A stretch of 64,000 nt of DNA, from NCBI GenBank assembly GCA_030248065.1, contig JASAMV010004774.1:21807-85806 (forward strand), written 5' to 3'. Source of the stretch: Rhynchonema sp. JSB1_4. Lineage: Eukaryota; Nematoda; Chromadorea; Monhysterida; Xyalidae. Below the pieces are notes generated by a model. The model was not told the origin of the DNA. It was given only the letters and a program-made list of their open reading frames with translations, and made no database searches. The translations under genes and the position numbers were made by a program. Of this stretch, positions 63,307 through 64,000 are shown in pieces. Within the stretch, counting starts at the first letter, position 1. Each line of letters begins with the position of its first letter.

Positions 63307-63577
63307 ATCTCGTTTTTAATGTTAATTTTTAATCAAGAATTCTGTCACCTGTATTTATTCCCTGCTGAATCGGGCATGCTTTATTCAGTTCGTGCTTCAT
63401 GTCGCACACCAAATTTGGCATTGGCGACCAAGCTTGTTCATTTGCAGGCCTAAAACCGACCCCAGTTCAGTATTTGCGGAGGAGGGGTGAATCTCAACTC
63501 AATCAAGCTGGCTTCAAAAGCGCATGGTGCAATAAAACAACCAAAGATATTCAATTCTCAAATCGTGCAATTTGTTG

Positions 63578-63901
63578 ATGAAGTGGCCCATATCACTGCT
63601 CTATCGACGTTCATCTCGCCGTCGTGTGTCGTACGAGGTCAATAATCATTCACCAAAACTGTCAAAATCCAATAATAACGATTCAGAATCAAGAAAAGTC
63701 TCATTTGGCGATACTACGGTCACATTTATCCCCGAAATACCCGCTCAACCGATTCCTGGTGCGTTTACCGACCGAGAGAACAGTTATTCTGCGCAACAAC
63801 AGACTTTGAGTCCGCGAACTTGCTCGAAAATGACCACGAAACTGGAACGATTGCCCGAATACTTCCGCGACACCATGGAATGGTTCTTGGGGTCAGTGTA
63901 G
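63578..63901 (+). CDS. Hypothetical 107-residue open frame, right palindrome copy
   Basis: Second copy of the frame at 58436-58759, with Cys in place of Gly in the SPRT-SKM segment and two silent substitutions. It has the same KVSF motif. No promoter or splice context was identified. Confidence 0.35.
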   Translation: MKWPISLLYRRSSRRRVSYEVNNHSPKLSKSNNNDSESRKVSFGDTTVTFIPEIPAQPIPGAFTDRENSYSAQQQTLSPRTCSKMTTKLERLPEYFRDTMEWFLGSV

Positions 63902-64000
63902 CTTTTCTACTGTTATTTTTTAGTTGAACTTCTTCGTTTTTCGTTTTGAATTGAGTTGGTATTTGTGGCGACAATGCTAGTTTGGTGGTTGTGTGCTTCA

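Larger units (their letters stand above)
61971..64000. repeat. Right arm of large inverted repeat (truncated by window end)
   Basis: Reverse complement of 58337-60923. It lacks the two left-arm hAT insertions and carries one private insertion (62800-63136). The arm clearly continues beyond 64000. Confidence 0.95.

Noticed and set aside
58337..64000. Palindrome as a read fold-back assembly artefact
   Set aside because: Fold-back of one molecule would give identical arms; here each arm has private insertions with proper target duplications. A haplotype mis-join is still possible.

Overview
The window is eukaryotic, from a small-genome invertebrate animal. Its genes are split by GT-AG introns, mostly 60-400 bp. 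Two proteins can be assigned to animal families by their own residues, FAM184 and MOB2. I see no bacterial, organellar or viral gene organisation. The exact phylum cannot be fixed; three tandem TTAGGC units (28923-28940) hint weakly at nematodes. Gene models below were built by hand from splice sites, reading-frame continuity and intron phase.

Layout. 1-7082 (+): 3' part of a gene for a long, low-complexity, Ser/Thr/Asn/Gln-rich tail (12 phase-consistent exons, 5' end outside the window). 8503-9653 (+): small four-exon gene for a secreted or GPI-anchored protein. 9988-11149 (+): three-exon gene with an N-terminal membrane segment and a disordered tail. 12653-22023 (-): a complete 27-exon FAM184-family coiled-coil gene, about 1232 codons. 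25038-25600 (-): decayed C2H2 zinc-finger sequence. 27576-50873 (-): a MOB2-like kinase-adaptor gene of seven coding exons, whose first intron (about 17.7 kb) fills what looks like a gene desert. 50874-58336: no gene seen. 58337-64000: a large inverted repeat, about 2.6 kb (left) and at least 2.0 kb (right) per arm, around a 1.05-kb centre holding a LINE reverse-transcriptase fragment; the right arm runs off the window.

The most unusual signal is a dispersed oligonucleotide, TGAAACATC (usually TGAAACATCA). It occurs 16 times on the + strand and 3 times on the - strand between 0.8 and 21.4 kb, in exons, introns and spacers of genes on both strands, but only once in the remaining 42 kb. Chance would give about 0.2 copies in that interval.

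The second is the palindrome. Comparing its arms exposes filled and empty sites for three separate DNA-transposon insertions: two hAT-type with 8-bp duplications in the left arm and one TTAA-type in the right arm. These sit inside older hAT-like and mariner-like elements shared by both arms.

No operon-like cooperation between the genes is evident. FAM184 and MOB2 are both on the minus strand; the third plus-strand gene is convergent with FAM184.
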